A stretch of DNA of 64,000 bases from Cryptomeria japonica (GCF_030272615.1 NC_081412.1:673457823-673521822); one strand, 5' to 3'. Positions 22,949 to 35,028 are shown, counted from the stretch's first letter. A program made the numbers and translations. Notes: generated from the letters alone by a model not told the origin.

Positions 22949-24100
22949 CTCATTCCTTGCCTTCCAGATGTTCTTGTGCTAGCAATGCCCCAAATGATAC
23001 TTATGTTGTTGATATGTAGAGAATGAGCGGCTTCCCTATTATTGGTGGTACTAAAACTAACAAATTCATTAAATATTGCTTGAGTCGGTAAAATGATTCC
23101 ACACACTTGTCTTCCCATCTGAAAGGTATACTCTTGTGAAGCAGATGATTGAATGGGAGACATTTATCTACTAGTTTGGCTATAAATTGCCAGATGGATT
23201 GTAGCCATCCTTGTAGAGATCAGACTTGGCTAATATTGTTGGGAGGTGGCATTTCCATGATAGCCTGTACCTTTCCTTGATATACTTAATTTCCCTTATC
23301 TGACACAATGTAGCCTAACAGTTTTCCTGATGTGACCCCGAAGGCACTTCTTAGGGTTAACTCGGACCTTGAATTGTTACAATCTTTGAAATATTTTATC
23401 TAATATGCCTAGATGGTCTGCTCGGGTGAATGATTTAGCTAGTAAATCATCCACATAGTCCTCCATGAAGGTATGCATCATATCATGGAAGATTGTCGTC
23501 ATGGCTCTTTCATAAGTTTCTCTAGCATTTTTCAAGATGAAAGGCATGACATTCCAAAAATATGTTCCCCATGGATAGGTGAACGCAATTTTATCTTGAT
23601 CCTCTTGGGCTATCTTGATTTGATTATAGCTAGAGAAACCATCCATTAATGATAAAATTTCCTAGCTTGCTATTAGATCCACAATTATGTCAATGCTTGG
23701 TAAAGGAAAGTCATCCTTTGGACGTGTTTTTTTGACATCTCTAAAATCTGTACATATTCTAACTTTTTTTAGGTTTTGAAACTGGTACAATGTTTGAAAT
23801 CCATTTACCATAGTCTATAGGTCAGATTAATCTGATATCTAACAACTTATTTAGTTCTGCTTTGACCAATAATGCTACATGCAGATTCATTTTTCTTAAT
23901 TTCTACTTGACTGGCTTAGCTCCTGAAGCAATGGATAAATGATGCATGATTAGGTTTGGGTCTATTCTAGGTGTATCAGCATATGACGAAGAAAAAATGA
24001 TTTTCTTTTATTTGAAGAATTTGATAAAATCTGGTTGTTCTTCTTTTGTGTGTGATTCTACTAGGTGTATGGCTTTGACTGCTGCCTCAGTACTGATGTT
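22949..24100 (-). pseudogene. Reverse transcriptase and start of RNase H, element 2
   Basis: On the - strand it includes PNLIMHHLSIASGAKPVK, KLRKMNLHVALLVKAEL and KWISNIVPVSKP, then an open stretch (23646-23377) with MDGFSSYNQIKIAQED, FTYPWGTYFWNVMPF and the catalytic YVDD at 23446-23457. After a frame change comes the RT-RNase H link, ending in LLAQEHLEGKE at the solo LTR edge. The domain order and the sequence around YVDD are typical of Tat elements. Several stops and frameshifts make it inactive. Confidence 0.85.
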
Positions 24101-25629
24101 TATTGATTGAGTTGGCTTAATTAATATTGGCAACCTTTCTTGATAATGCTCTAGAAGAGTGTCAAGTCTGCCATCTTTAGGTGCCTCAAAAAGGTTTTCA
24201 CCCTCAGATGTATCCTTTATTTTTATCTTTTTTGGGATCTAATACTACCATTGACTAGTTTTCACTATTAGATCCTTTATTTCTTTCATTTTTGTGATTG
24301 AGAGAATTGGCGCTCCCCTAATTGTAGATATCATTATTTTTTTTTCTTATAGAGCATGTTTCTGGATTGATTGAACAAAGGTATTGGATAATGGATTCAT
24401 CATCTAGGAATATTGGTAGATCATGGTGTTCAGGTTCTTCCCAATCTATGAGATTAGGATATATGAGCAATAAGGAGTCATTTGGTGGGTTAAGATCAGC
24501 CATAGTAAGTTTCATGATAGAGTCATTGTTATAGTTGTTTGGGGTCTATGATATTGTCAAGGTCTTCAATGGTAATATCTTTGATGTAGCCTTGTTTGTA
24601 TTGTCGTTTCTCTTTCTCACTAGCCTTGTAGATATGCCATGGTCCAAATTCAAGTGGTCGAGATTCTAAGCCTTGTCCCTCTTGTGAAAGGGATGTGTAT
24701 GAGTGGATGGTATCTACCTCAATATCTTCATTGATATTAGAACAACTATCCCATTCATATTCATTAGAATCTATTTCATAATCATTGTCCCAAGTTCTTT
24801 CACTGTAGTTGATAGGTATGTTGTATGGAGATAAAACAAGACTAATGATTGACACCAGTTGGGTAGCTTGCTCTGATTTAGAATTGGAGCCTTCTTGTAC
24901 TCTTTGTATTTGTTCATACATTGTTTCCCTTTTGTGAGTATAAATTTCTATAGGTGATGGTTTTATCTCGGTTTGATCCGGTTCTTGCACATGATTCAGC
25001 TTCTTATAAGAAGCCTCTTCCCTTTGAATGTCTAGTTCTTCTTGTTGTTTCTCATGGTCTTGATGTTCTTGCCCATTCCTTATTGTTCCTATTGCTTGGT
25101 GTAGTGCTTCTTGCCATGAGTCTTCATTATATTTCTTCTTTTCTCTCTATTGGGGTTTATGATAGTTATTATGCTTCTGCTGAGGCGGTACCTTTTATAC
25201 ATATCCTAGTCCTTCTTTATCTCTTGCAAATTGTGAAAGAGGTTGCAGGGGTTCTATAATGCAATCTTGGCACTTTCCAATTGGTCCTTTGTCATTGTAT
25301 CCCATCTATTGCATGATCTGAAATCCATTTCCATACTATTTTGTTAGTATGACCACCTCTATGGTAGCAACTCTGACTTCTTCTTCATCCTTGTATAGCC
25401 AACTAAGGATGTCTTTCTTGTTTGATTCATTGGCCAGTATGCCCAGTTGGATAAATTTACCATCAAACTTTGTGATGGGCTATGTTGCTTGATGTGTTGA
25501 TGCAGAAGGTTGTCCATAAGATTTTGTTGATGTTGGAAATTTTGATAGACATGAGGGTTCAAAAGAGTACTCCCCCATGCCTTGGTCCTTGATATTGATT
25601 TTTTGCTTAAAGTCTATGGATAAAGACTT
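24101..25629 (-). pseudogene. Protease-RT linker region, element 2
   Basis: Long open pieces on the - strand (24990-24529 and 24515-24318) encode acidic, Glu/Asp/Ser-rich protein with no recognisable enzyme motif, for example TWDNDYEIDSNEYEWDS. Between them and the protease lies a more broken stretch. Ogre elements are known for a long protease-RT spacer, with an intron there in some members. I cannot identify splice sites here with confidence. Confidence 0.6.
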
Positions 25630-26110
25630 GAGTTATTCTTGATGATGATTGGATACTAAGGAAGCTTGGGCCTCCCTGTTGTGTGGAACTAGGCTATCTT
25701 GAGCTGCCCCCATATCATTGCAATGTTGAAAAGGGTTATTATCTGCAGATATGGAAATTTCATGTCCATTGTATGTGAACTTGATACTTTGATGGTATGT
25801 CGAATTTATCGCTTGCATGTCATGTATCCATGGATGAACCAATAGAATATTGTATGCTAAGTCTATGTCCAAGACTTGGCACATAGTGTCCTTTTATATG
25901 GGTCTTACTTGAATAAGTAGTATTACTATTCCTTTCGATGACCTTTCTTCATCATCATAGGCTTTGATGGTGATCTTTTTGTTTGGATCAATAGACTGCT
26001 CAGAGAAGCCCAATGCACATATAAGATTTAAAGTATAGATATTGAGACCAGCTCCTCCATCTATTAACACTCTTTTCACTCGATGTTTATAAACTAAGAC
26101 TTCAATATTC
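25630..26110 (-). pseudogene. Aspartic protease of element 2
   Basis: On the - strand RVLIDGGAGLNIYTLNL holds the active-site Asp in a D-G-G-A context, common in Tat elements instead of D-S-G-A. It is followed by ALGFSEQSI, a single TAG at about 25891-25893, and VLDIDLAYNILLVHPWIHDM, which continues in the same frame. The end runs STYHQSIKFTYNGHEISI, also usual for this family. Apart from the one stop the domain is in frame. Confidence 0.82.
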
Positions 26111-26499
26111 AGCAGAGTGTTATGCAGATGATTGAAGGAGACATCACCATGCTCAGAAAAAAGGATATTTTATGGGGTCCTATCATATGAGCCACCATGG
26201 CTTGGAATCAATTAATGTCCACATCTTTAGGAACGTTTGTTTTGACAAATTCTTTCTCTAAGATATCTTTCTGTTTTGGCAATAGTTTGAGAAACTCAAG
26301 TATGGATATCTACGTAGGAGTTCTTCATAGTTGAGCAACCAAGTTATATTGAGTCTTGAGGAGGGTTGTTAAAGTTGATGTGTTCCCTTTTATAACATAT
26401 GTTTGTGCTCTGGTTGTCACATTTATCGATTCATGTTCCTATTTGTCCTTGATTTTTATGACATTTACTTGGTTGTAATCTGTCGATATGTTGTTGATG

Positions 26500-28265
26500 G
26501 TGTTCTCATATAGGTGATTTATACGAGCTTCTCTAGTATGATTTGATGATGAAGCTCCTCCGTTGTTGTAATTTGGAAGAGGATTTTTGAAGGCTTCCTA
26601 GTCACCATTTATTTTGTGACTATTAATTGTTAAATCCCCTCTATCAATCATGTCTTGAACGATGTTCTTCAGCCTCATCCAATCATTTGTGTGATGTCCT
26701 TTGTTTCGATGAAAATCATAAAAATGTGAGTCATTCCACCGAGGTGGTTTCATCTAGGGTTCAAAATTGTTCATGGCTGGTAATGTGATGATCTTATTTG
26801 CCAAGAGTTCTCGAAACCCCAATTCTAAGGTTTTTCCTAATGGTGTGTAGAAGCATCAATATAGGAACGTATTGGTCTTGCCTCTTTGGTTAGCATTATT
26901 CCCTCGGTTAACATTGTTTCCTTGGTAGTTTTTGTTGGTGTTTGGCATTGAATTTCCTTGATTGGTATTTTGGGGATAAGTGTTGATGCCTTGGTTAACA
27001 CTTTTTTGATCTTTGTTGGATTTTAGGTTACCTAATAAAGCCAATACTGTTTTTTTAGACTTTACATTGTTAGCATCAACTACCCCATCATTAACAATGT
27101 TTTTGTTCCTTGTCCAAAATCTAGATTTGTCTAATGTGTTGTTGTTGTTTTGATTGTTAAAGGGGTTAGTGTTTGATGAACTAACACCTTCCTTAAAGAA
27201 TTTCAATGTTCCTTTCTTGATGCAGGCTTCTTCTACTTGGATTCCATTTTTTATCAACTTGGAAAAAGATGGTATGCATTGGAGTTTGAGTTGATAACTT
27301 ATCTCACTATTTAGTTTATCACATTTTAAGTTTTCCATCTTTTCCTTTTTAGGGATGTCGCGAGGATATCTCAAAACCATGTGTCTTCACTACTAAAGAA
27401 ACACCATGAATGTTTCATTTCTCTTTTAATTGGTGTTACACATATCCAGCATGGTGATTGCATGTTGAATGTTATAGGAGTATTGTGTGATAAATTTGTT
27501 CACCAACTCATCAAATGATCTAATTCCCTCCCAAACTTCTTGGGAAAATCTCATTAAGTAAGTGTCATCGTCAGCAAATTCTAAGCTCATGGTAAAAATT
27601 TCCTGAATGTGATCATGTGGATCACTTTTACCATTGTATTTGTCATACTTTCGTATATCTGAATTTGGGGGAAAAGGTACCATGTTTAATCTCCTATCAA
27701 AAGGATAAGGACAGATTTCATCCAAAGAGTATCGCACTATAGTTCCCTGTTGCATGTCATGCATTTGTCTTTGCAGTGTTTGGATTTGTTGTGTAAGAGA
27801 AACCATGGGCACATTTGTCCTTCGAGGGAGAGCTTCCCCTCTTTCATTAAGATTGTCCCAATTGCAGGTATCGTCTTATTCATAGGTTTTTTCTTGTTCG
27901 CGTATGTTTTATAGGACATGCGTCTCTTCTTCTCCATGTTGTTCTTGATAGGCATAATTTATAGACCTTGTTCTTGAAATTCTCTTATCTATATTCCTTA
28001 AGTTTTCGGTATCGAAATCTTTAGGAATGTTAACTCCTTTTCTAGTTAGCATGAGTAGATATTTTTCCTTGTCTGCTTAAATAAGTCTTTCCATGAGTTT
28101 TTGGAATGCTGTGTTTTCTTGACATTCTTGGAGAAGTTCCTCGATGATCTCAATTTATCCCATATTGGCATACTCATCCAAAGGATTGGATAATATATGA
28201 TCCATACTCAATTCTAGTTGTGATTCCTTTTGTTTGTTTCTCTGAGATCGAGTGACAATGGGCAT
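26500..28265 (-). pseudogene. gag of element 2
   Basis: The likely start is ATG 28265-28263 (MPIVTRSQRNKQKE), chosen because the upstream ORF's stop TAA touches it. Further on, KYDKYNGKSDPHDHIQEIF (about 27640) and VWEGIRSFDELVNKFI are the retrotransposon gag core. RYPRDIPKKEKMENL and YQLKLQCIPSFSKLIKNGIQ follow, with VEEACIKKGTLKFF and then an Asn/Gln-rich stretch to about 26860. A CDFH-KGHHT-like segment near 26690-26720 may be the remains of a zinc-binding motif. Frameshifts and stops are present, but much of the frame (27812-26856) is shared. Confidence 0.8.
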
Positions 28266-28940
28266 TTAATATATTTCTACTGTGACAAACTCTTCTTCTT
28301 CTAATGGAGTTCTTGGTGGTGTTGGTGGCTCAGATCGAGCTTCATTATGTGTTATACAAAACTATGGGAACAAAGTGGGGTTAATCCTTCCTCCATGATT
28401 TAGGCATTGGTTGAATGCCACTTTCTAAATGTAATCTCTACTTCTCAAAGGTTCCTTGGAAAACTCATTTGTTTTGCCTTGGATATACAATCGCATGTGA
28501 TGCAAGAATGTGTAATGTGATGCAAAGAGTTGATGATTGATATAGAGAAATTTATTCCTTTTTGCAAGTGCCTTAGAACTAGGATGTCTCTTCTTCAACT
28601 TAGTTTTGTGATGAAGACTTGTTTTTCTCAAAATATGAGTGGTCATACACGAATGATCAAAAGTTGAAGTTGATGTTGGATTTGGATACTTTGTTTGAAT
28701 ACTTAAGTTTACTTTATCAAGTAGAGGTTTAGTTAGATTTTCCTCCACAAGAAAGTGTATCAAATGATATGGATAAAGAGTCTCCCAATGTGGAAACTTG
28801 ATTTGACAACTTAAGGATTAAACTAGGTATGTTATTTTGGTAGAATCCATTGAATGATGAAACTTTGATCACTATTTCTGATACTTCCTGATTTTGTTGG
28901 ATGAAGTCTGATCTCAAACTAGTTTAATTATTTGAAAACT
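28266..28940 (-). pseudogene. Extra ORF1 upstream of gag, unknown function
   Basis: On the - strand this is an open reading of about 220 codons with one frame change near 28790 and two TAG stops. It includes FPHWETLYPYHLIHFLVEEN, LHHKTKLKKRHPSSKALAKR and a Pro/Glu end, EPPTPPRTPLEEEEFVTVE. Its last 160 codons are in the gag frame, and its TAA (28268-28266) directly abuts the gag ATG. I do not recognise the protein family. Ogre elements of angiosperms also have an ORF before gag; whether this is homologous cannot be judged here. Confidence 0.55.
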
Positions 28941-29089
28941 TTTTCTAAGAGCGCTTTATTGATTTTGGAATTTTTCTCACTAATGATCAGATTCAAAGTT
29001 TTACTGTTGAGTTTACTAAAGGACCTGAAAGGGTATTCGAAGCTTTTGATAAATTTTTCCCAAAGTGCAGGATTTGCTCTCTATTTTTT

Positions 29090-29480
29090 CCTAATTTTGA
29101 TCATGTACTAAAACAGAGACTAGATGCACTAAAGAATGTTTAGGATGCACTACAGAATGTTCTTTATGTGCTATGCTTCCTTTCCTATGTGCTAACTTAG
29201 ACTATTTGAAAATGACTGATTTGGATGGGTTATACACTATTATGTCCCGATTACATGCTATTGTTCAAACTAAAAGTGCTATGAAATGGTTTTGATGTGC
29301 TATGCTAATGTTTGAATGCACTAGACTAATGTTGATAAGAGCTACTAGAAATTTCACTAGTATGAGATTGATTATGCGCTAAGTTGACTGATGAAAGCAA
29401 TATGTTTTGGTTCAAGTTCACTACTGAATGTTTTCTATGGGTTATGATGTTGCTTCTATGCACTAAATGTCCTGATTTAT
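29090..29480 (-). repeat. TAGYRCAT short-motif cluster in gag leader (proximal)
   Basis: About nine ATGCACTA / ATGTGCTA / ATGCGCTA words lie on the + strand, so TAGYRCAT in gag sense. A second cluster lies at 31085-31260. Confidence 0.65.
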
Positions 29481-30529
29481 TTATTTTTGTCATTTTGAAA
29501 AGTAACACTTCTAATTTTGATGGATAATTTTCTAAACAATATAGACTTGAAAACATGACATATAGAAGAGATAACAATTTTGTCTATGCTAAACAAGTAG
29601 TGTATGTTCTTTGAGGATGTGTTCAAATCCTCGATGTTTTCACTAGTTTTAATAACAAATAGACAAATTAAGCAGACTATTTATTCAAAGGTCATCAACA
29701 ACATCATAGCCCACTAGTCTTGATAATCCGTCAACTCAAATAGTCATGTCGACCCCTAGAGGGCTCCCATTTTTTTGCCTTTTTCCAGAAATCAACTCAA
29801 AGTGAATTGCTTCACAATTGAGTAGTTATCTTGGGAGATATATGGTGTGTAATCTTGGGGGCAGATTCTTCCCCACCCTTGCACTATGATGTTTAAAATG
29901 TCTGCTAATTGACTTGGCTCAAAGATTCTAATGCTAAAGTTCTTAATCAAGTTTTTGTTTACTCTTCAGTGATAAACTCCCTTGGGAGGCTTCCCAACCT
30001 TTAGAAAAAAGGCTTTACGTATCTTAAAGATACTGGGGGAAGGCTAATCACTGAGAAAAACTATTTAAGGGGACTTTTGTCAGCCTCCACATTTGATTAT
30101 AGTGGGTTGGAACACTTGGTGATAACTTTGTTTCCCACTGAGGTCATTCCCCTCTCACCGGCCATTAATGGTGCCCAAAGGGAAACTTAGGAGGGAAGGC
30201 CTTCTAAAGATTTTAAGTGCTTTAAGTAAAAAGAAATCATAAAAAAGTGGTTTGGTTTTTTGATCACCCAATTAAGGGGGAGCATATACCTTCCACTTTC
30301 GAGATAAGGCAAACAATGATCTTTTTAAATTTCAAGGCAATGATTTGCTAAGATCTATTTGGAGATGTTGCTCCAACAAGCATGGTGTTTTTTTTAACCC
30401 TTCATAGCAAATTGTGTATTTCCAAAACCTTTGAAAAACAAATCGGGTCAACAAAGTAAATTGTGATTTTTGTCAACAAAAGAAAAATCATGAAATCAAT
30501 CCTTAATGAAAAAATCTTTTTCTTAGTAC

Positions 30530-30810
30530 AAAAACAATAAAAGTGATATTCTTTTTATCCTTTGCAAAAAAATGAAAGTGAGTTTGTAATTCTTTTTAAC
30601 CCTTTTGCAAAAATAAAAATGAGGTTTTGTTTTAAGCACTAAAGGATAAATGAGATTCTTTTTAAACAACACCAAAAGAAAATGGGATTCTTTTTAACTT
30701 TTGCAAAACTGAAAGTTTGTTTGTAGTTGTTTTTAATCCTTTTGCAAAAATGAAAATGAGGTTTTGTTTTAAGAACCAAAGTATAAATGAGGTTCTTTTG
30801 AAACAACAGG
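30530..30810 (-). repeat. Imperfect tandem repeat of about 129 bases in gag leader
   Basis: Words such as 'gcaaaaatgaaaatgaggt' recur: a unit at about 30602-30662 repeats at about 30731-30795, with shorter 'gattctttttaa' and 'cttttgcaaaa' pieces in between. It is low-complexity and A/T-rich. Confidence 0.6.
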
Positions 30811-31084
30811 AAATGAACTATTTTTAAACTAACTTGAAAAAGTTAGAAACAAAAATAATTAAATGCCTAAATAAAACTCCTCCAATCTGCAAACAAATAT
30901 TAGTAACCTATAGAAAAATAAAAGTTAGTGAAAAATTTAAATCCTACGTGAGCTTATACAAGCCTAACTTTTACTTATGTTACAAATTATGTTTTCTTTC
31001 TGACAGAGTCATGTGTTGGACTTCTGCATAGAAGCACTATAGAAAGTCACAAATCTACTAAAGAAAGACTCCTAATTGCTATAC

Positions 31085-31260
31085 TGATTACTGAATGCGC
31101 TACACTGCTATCCCAATGCATAGAAAAGAAACTGAACTATTATGTGCTAATAGTAAACTCAAATGCACTAGAAAAAGGTTATGATGCGCTAAACAGTATG
31201 TCAAACGCGCTACTATTTTCCCTGGATACGCTAACAAAAGTTCTCGATGCACTAAACCAG
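31085..31260 (-). repeat. TAGYRCAT short-motif cluster in gag leader (distal, next to primer site)
   Basis: Seven or so ATGCGCTA / ATGCACTA / ACGCGCTA words lie on the + strand directly downstream of the primer site in element sense. They are the same word, in opposite element orientation, as the array at 11870-12205. Confidence 0.7.
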
Positions 31261-31320
31261 TATTCTAGCATGCTTGTAATCTTTGTCCTGTATCAAAAAC
31301 AATTTGATTTATGGGGATGA

Positions 31321-31342
31321 GCCCCACGGTGGGCGTCGGAGA
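31321..31342 (-). other. Putative primer binding site of element 2
   Basis: On the - strand, directly after the 5' LTR, comes TCTCCGACGCCCACCGTGGG. The GCCCACCGTGGGGC core resembles primer sites of plant Ty3/gypsy elements, but I cannot assign the tRNA. No TGG follows the LTR, so the site is probably mutated. Confidence 0.5.
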
Positions 31343-32739
31343 TGTATGCCAGAAATGAGGGTGATGCAAACATAAAAGTTGGATTCAAAAGACCCACACA
31401 CCAATGAAACTCTTGGTGCAAGTTATAGAAACTATTTGAGATAGTTCAACTTCCCAAGGGGTGTCCCATTGTTCTCTATCTCACAAGATCCTTAAAGTCT
31501 CACTTTTATTCTCAGATCAATGAGCAAAGTGTCTTAGGAATGACAACTCCAAGAACAAATGATGTTTGATTTATAAGCATGAATGCATTCCTAAGACATG
31601 TTTAATACTGAAACTATGATGATTAAGCTAGCATAAAGATGATAATAAGATTAGCAAATTTATATCAACATGATATACTAGTCTAACATGGATATTGTAT
31701 GATAATAAAATGCTTCTAAATGCTATTATGATTTAACAAAGAGAGGCTACAATTTTTAGTAAAATGACTATAAGTTTGATGCACAAAGACTTTGATATAT
31801 CATTAGAAAAATAACTATAATTTTGACGCATTAAAACTTCTAAATCAAAATGAGAGAATGAGAGCTTTATTTATAGGGAAGTGGATGGTCAAGGTTGAAA
31901 GTTAATCAATCCATGTTTACAATTCTCAACAATGAAATAGTGACAATTGTAAACAAGAAGTTGCTTGACAGGGGATGTAAGAAGCATTAAATGCTTGAGA
32001 AGAAATGAAGGTTACCTTAGGAGGTAAGGGTTAAGGTTAGGTTAAGGTTATCCAATGGAAAAATCTTTTACCCAAGGGATAAACTCTTGTGAAAGGGTTA
32101 AAAGGATAACCAAGGGTAAAGCCATGAATGCTTGATCAGACCCTTTGGTTAGATGAGGGTTGAGTTAGAGAGAAAGTCTCTAACCATGCAAGAAGGGTCA
32201 GTTAACCATTAATGGTTATGAAGACTTTGGTGATAAATTTCTAAGAGTCCTTCCAAATTTGGGGGAACTCAAAAAGTTAGCTTGTTGAAGACATAAAGGA
32301 TTTATTTCTTTTCGAAGACTTCCCTCCAGATTTGAGAAGTGACCTCCTCAAATTTAGGGAAAGAACATGTGATTAGGAGTTGATTAGGCTAGTTGGAAAA
32401 GATTAGAAGAATCTAGAAGGGGGTTTAAGAGGCAAGTGGGAGATGTAGGATTTTGTAATTGGATGGAGGAGGATTTTAATTAAAACAAAATTACTTTATT
32501 TCAACAAAATAGATGCAACTTGCATAAATATAAGTGGGTGATTTAAATAAATAAATTAAATTTATTTATTTGCAAGGATCAATTTAATTAAAAAGGGAGA
32601 AAGCGGAATTTAATAAAATGAATTGAGTAATTCATTTAATTAAATAGATGAATGTGAAGAAATTAAATAAATAGAGGAATGGGGTTAAAATGAATATTAA
32701 ATATTCATTTAGGAAAGTGGTTAGATTTATGCGTCTACA
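31343..32739 (-). repeat. 5' LTR of element 2
   Basis: On the - strand it runs from TGTAGACGCATAAATC (32739) to TCTGGCATACA (31343), 1397 bases. It aligns with the LTR at 9782-11285, and CTATAAATAA at 31867-31876 takes the TATA position. The CCTAG duplication follows at 32740-32744. Confidence 0.92.
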
Positions 32740-33179
32740 CCTAGATTATTGTGATGATTGATATGCAATTGTGATATATGTGTGTTTAATGTTTTTTTAT
32801 ACTGATTTGGTGATATTATATTATGTACTAACCCTATCATATGATGAGGATGACTATGATATTTCTTGATGTTTGTGAGTGTCTTTTACTGCATTCGCGA
32901 TAAGTAACAATGTCATATCACTCATTCATGAGCATGATATGTGTTGGTGATGAAAGGTTTGTAGGTACCAAACATCGACTCCACTTGGCTTCACATATCT
33001 GAGCATGTCTTATCCCAATGGTAAGTTGATCAGAGATGACATGAAAACCCACTCTATACTCTAGGTTTAAGTTGATTGCCTTGTTGGTTTAGAGTCTTGG
33101 TGCGAGTTGTTGTTTAGCGTCTCTTGATTACTTGGGTTATTCTTGTGTTGTAGAGTTCTGTTTATTGTTTGGATTAATT

Positions 33180-34710
33180 ATTATTAATTTATTTATATAT
33201 TTTAATAATGTTAAATTAATTAATAAATTAATATAGTTTAAAACAATTAATTAAATAAATAGTTGATATAAATATTTAAATATTATTGTATAATTATTAT
33301 TTTATGCTTTGGTATTCATAGTAATGATTTAATATTATTATACTTTATCAAAGATTAATTAATTAAATATTTTTTATATGATTTATTGAGGTTATTTAAT
33401 TATATTCTTTTGATTATTTAATTTATCATTTTAATTTAATTAATTGTGCCCATGGGTTTTATTTATATTGGTTAATCATATTATTTTAATTACTATTCCT
33501 ACTCTTGGTTCTTAATTTTATTACCCTCTTTTACTATTGGTTGGTAGCTTGGTAAGCTAGATAAATATTATTTTATATTATTTATGCATATATTTTTGGT
33601 TTGGTAGGTATATTATATGGTTTCCTCAAAACTTCTGATTGGTTTAGAGTTTCCTATAGTTGAAGTTTAATTTTTATTTATTTCATTTTCTGAGTGTGAT
33701 ATCAGCTTACCATTTGGTTTGGATCGGATTTCATATTTTCTTGAAGCTTGGATTGAAGATTTGATTTCTTGGTTGGTGATTGTTGTGTTCTTCGCTGAAT
33801 TTTCTATTGATTTGGAGTGCAATTTTCAGGTTGGGGCTTTTGTTTCGTTCTTTGCAAATTTCAGTTTTCAAAGCCTATATTCTTTGTGCCTGATTAAAAG
33901 ATTGTTTTGGGTTTTAGAATAGTTTTTAGAGATTCAATTTATAATTGGAAAATATTTGGGAAGAAAGTGATTTTTGAAATGGAATTTGGAGATCCTTGTT
34001 TTCGGCTTGAAATATTGCTTGTCGGGAGTGCATTTTCTACCTTATTCACTATGAATGCTAATTAATCCTCTTTGTGATTGAGATATGATGATAAGATTGG
34101 AATTTTTTATGATAATAATTTGTATGATGTACTCTTTGTGTCTCCCTTGTCTCAATATGGGTTTTTAGGTGATTTTGGGCTTCCTGAAGCTTATCGGGAG
34201 ACATTTTGGTTCTCAGTGATATGCATTTTCTGGGGACAGACCTTGAAAAGGATTTGTAATTGTATTTCAACTTAATTTATCTTGTTTAAGGTCTCCTTGA
34301 GGTTTTTGTGTTATCAGTGCTTCTCTCCTTTGATGTTTGGTGTTTAAGTGTCATTCTGAGCACTGTGGGAGAAGGTTCTTTATGCAGTTTTCTTTTTGTG
34401 AGTCTGAAACCTTGTAATTTTTTATTTCATCTAATATTTAGAGTTTCTAGACATACTAGGTTGGTTTTGAGTACCTTTTTTGACCCCTTAGCTGATTTGG
34501 GAAAGTAGCTTGGCCTTAGGTTTGCATTTTGCTTGATTTTTGGCTTGATTACTGAAAGCACTAAAAAAAATAATAAAAATGCCACCATATGGACTAGGAG
34601 CACCACTATATGGACTAGGGGCACTACCATATGACCTAGGAATGTGATTATTCATCCCAAGGTCATTGGGGGATGTGCCAAGAGATATGAAGTCTTAAAA
34701 CTAAGAAATT
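33180..34710 (+). repeat. Direct repeat copy A in chromovirus LTR
   Basis: Similar over its whole length to copy B at 41800-43375. Examples are the shared 'aatgttaaattaattaat' start region, 'cttgaagcttggattgaag' and the CCATATGGAC block at the end. The copies differ by many substitutions and small indels. Confidence 0.85.
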
Positions 34711-35028
34711 GGTAGGTAAGAAGGCTTTTATTAAGGAATTTGGACCTAAAATTCTCATCCATGACCTATATGTTAAATTATCACAAAGCAAAGAAAATGA
34801 AATAAGAAGATGGTTGTGGTGGAAGGGAAACCCACATAGCACACATCGGTTAATTCCACAAATCGCCCCACATAGGGTTAGGGAGAGAACCTTATGGAAC
34901 CCTATGTTGATTCCCTTGAGTAGTAGTTCACCAAGTACTTTGGAGTCCCATGTTGAAATTGATGTTGTAACCCTGTCCATGGTATAGGCCCTACCTTCTA
35001 CTATGTCCCTACCATCTTCTCTGATCAT
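34663..35028 (-). other. 121-codon open stretch of unknown origin between repeat copies
   Basis: This part of the LTR piece is not shared between copies A and B. It is open on the - strand for 121 codons (starting MIREDGRDIVEGRAYTM) and on the + strand for 92 codons (34709-34987). Neither product is recognisable. It could be inserted host sequence or a captured fragment; two overlapping open frames on both strands argue against firm coding. Confidence 0.3.

Larger units (their letters stand above)
28941..31320 (-). other. Long gag leader of element 2
   Basis: This is 2.4 kb of non-coding leader after the primer site. It contains two clusters of the ATGYRCTA word (29090-29480, 31085-31260), a GC-richer segment around 29740-30200 and a tandem repeat at 30530-30810. 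No convincing coding is present. Long structured leaders are common in large Tat/Ogre elements. Confidence 0.55.
9782..32739 (-). mobile_element. Tat/Ogre-like Ty3/gypsy element 2, both LTRs present, with nested solo LTR
   Basis: Two LTRs (31343-32739 as 5', 9782-11285 as 3' on the - strand) flank primer site, leader, extra ORF1, gag, protease, RT, RNase H, a second RNase H, integrase, an antisense PMD gene and a PPT. Target duplications CCTAG (9777-9781) and CCTAG (32740-32744) are perfect, so both ends are exact. Length is 22,958 bases, or about 18.5 kb once the nested solo LTR and its 5-base duplication are subtracted. The second RNase H of the aRNH type and the extra ORF before gag place it in the Tat/Ogre group. 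All coding carries stops and frameshifts. Confidence 0.93.
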
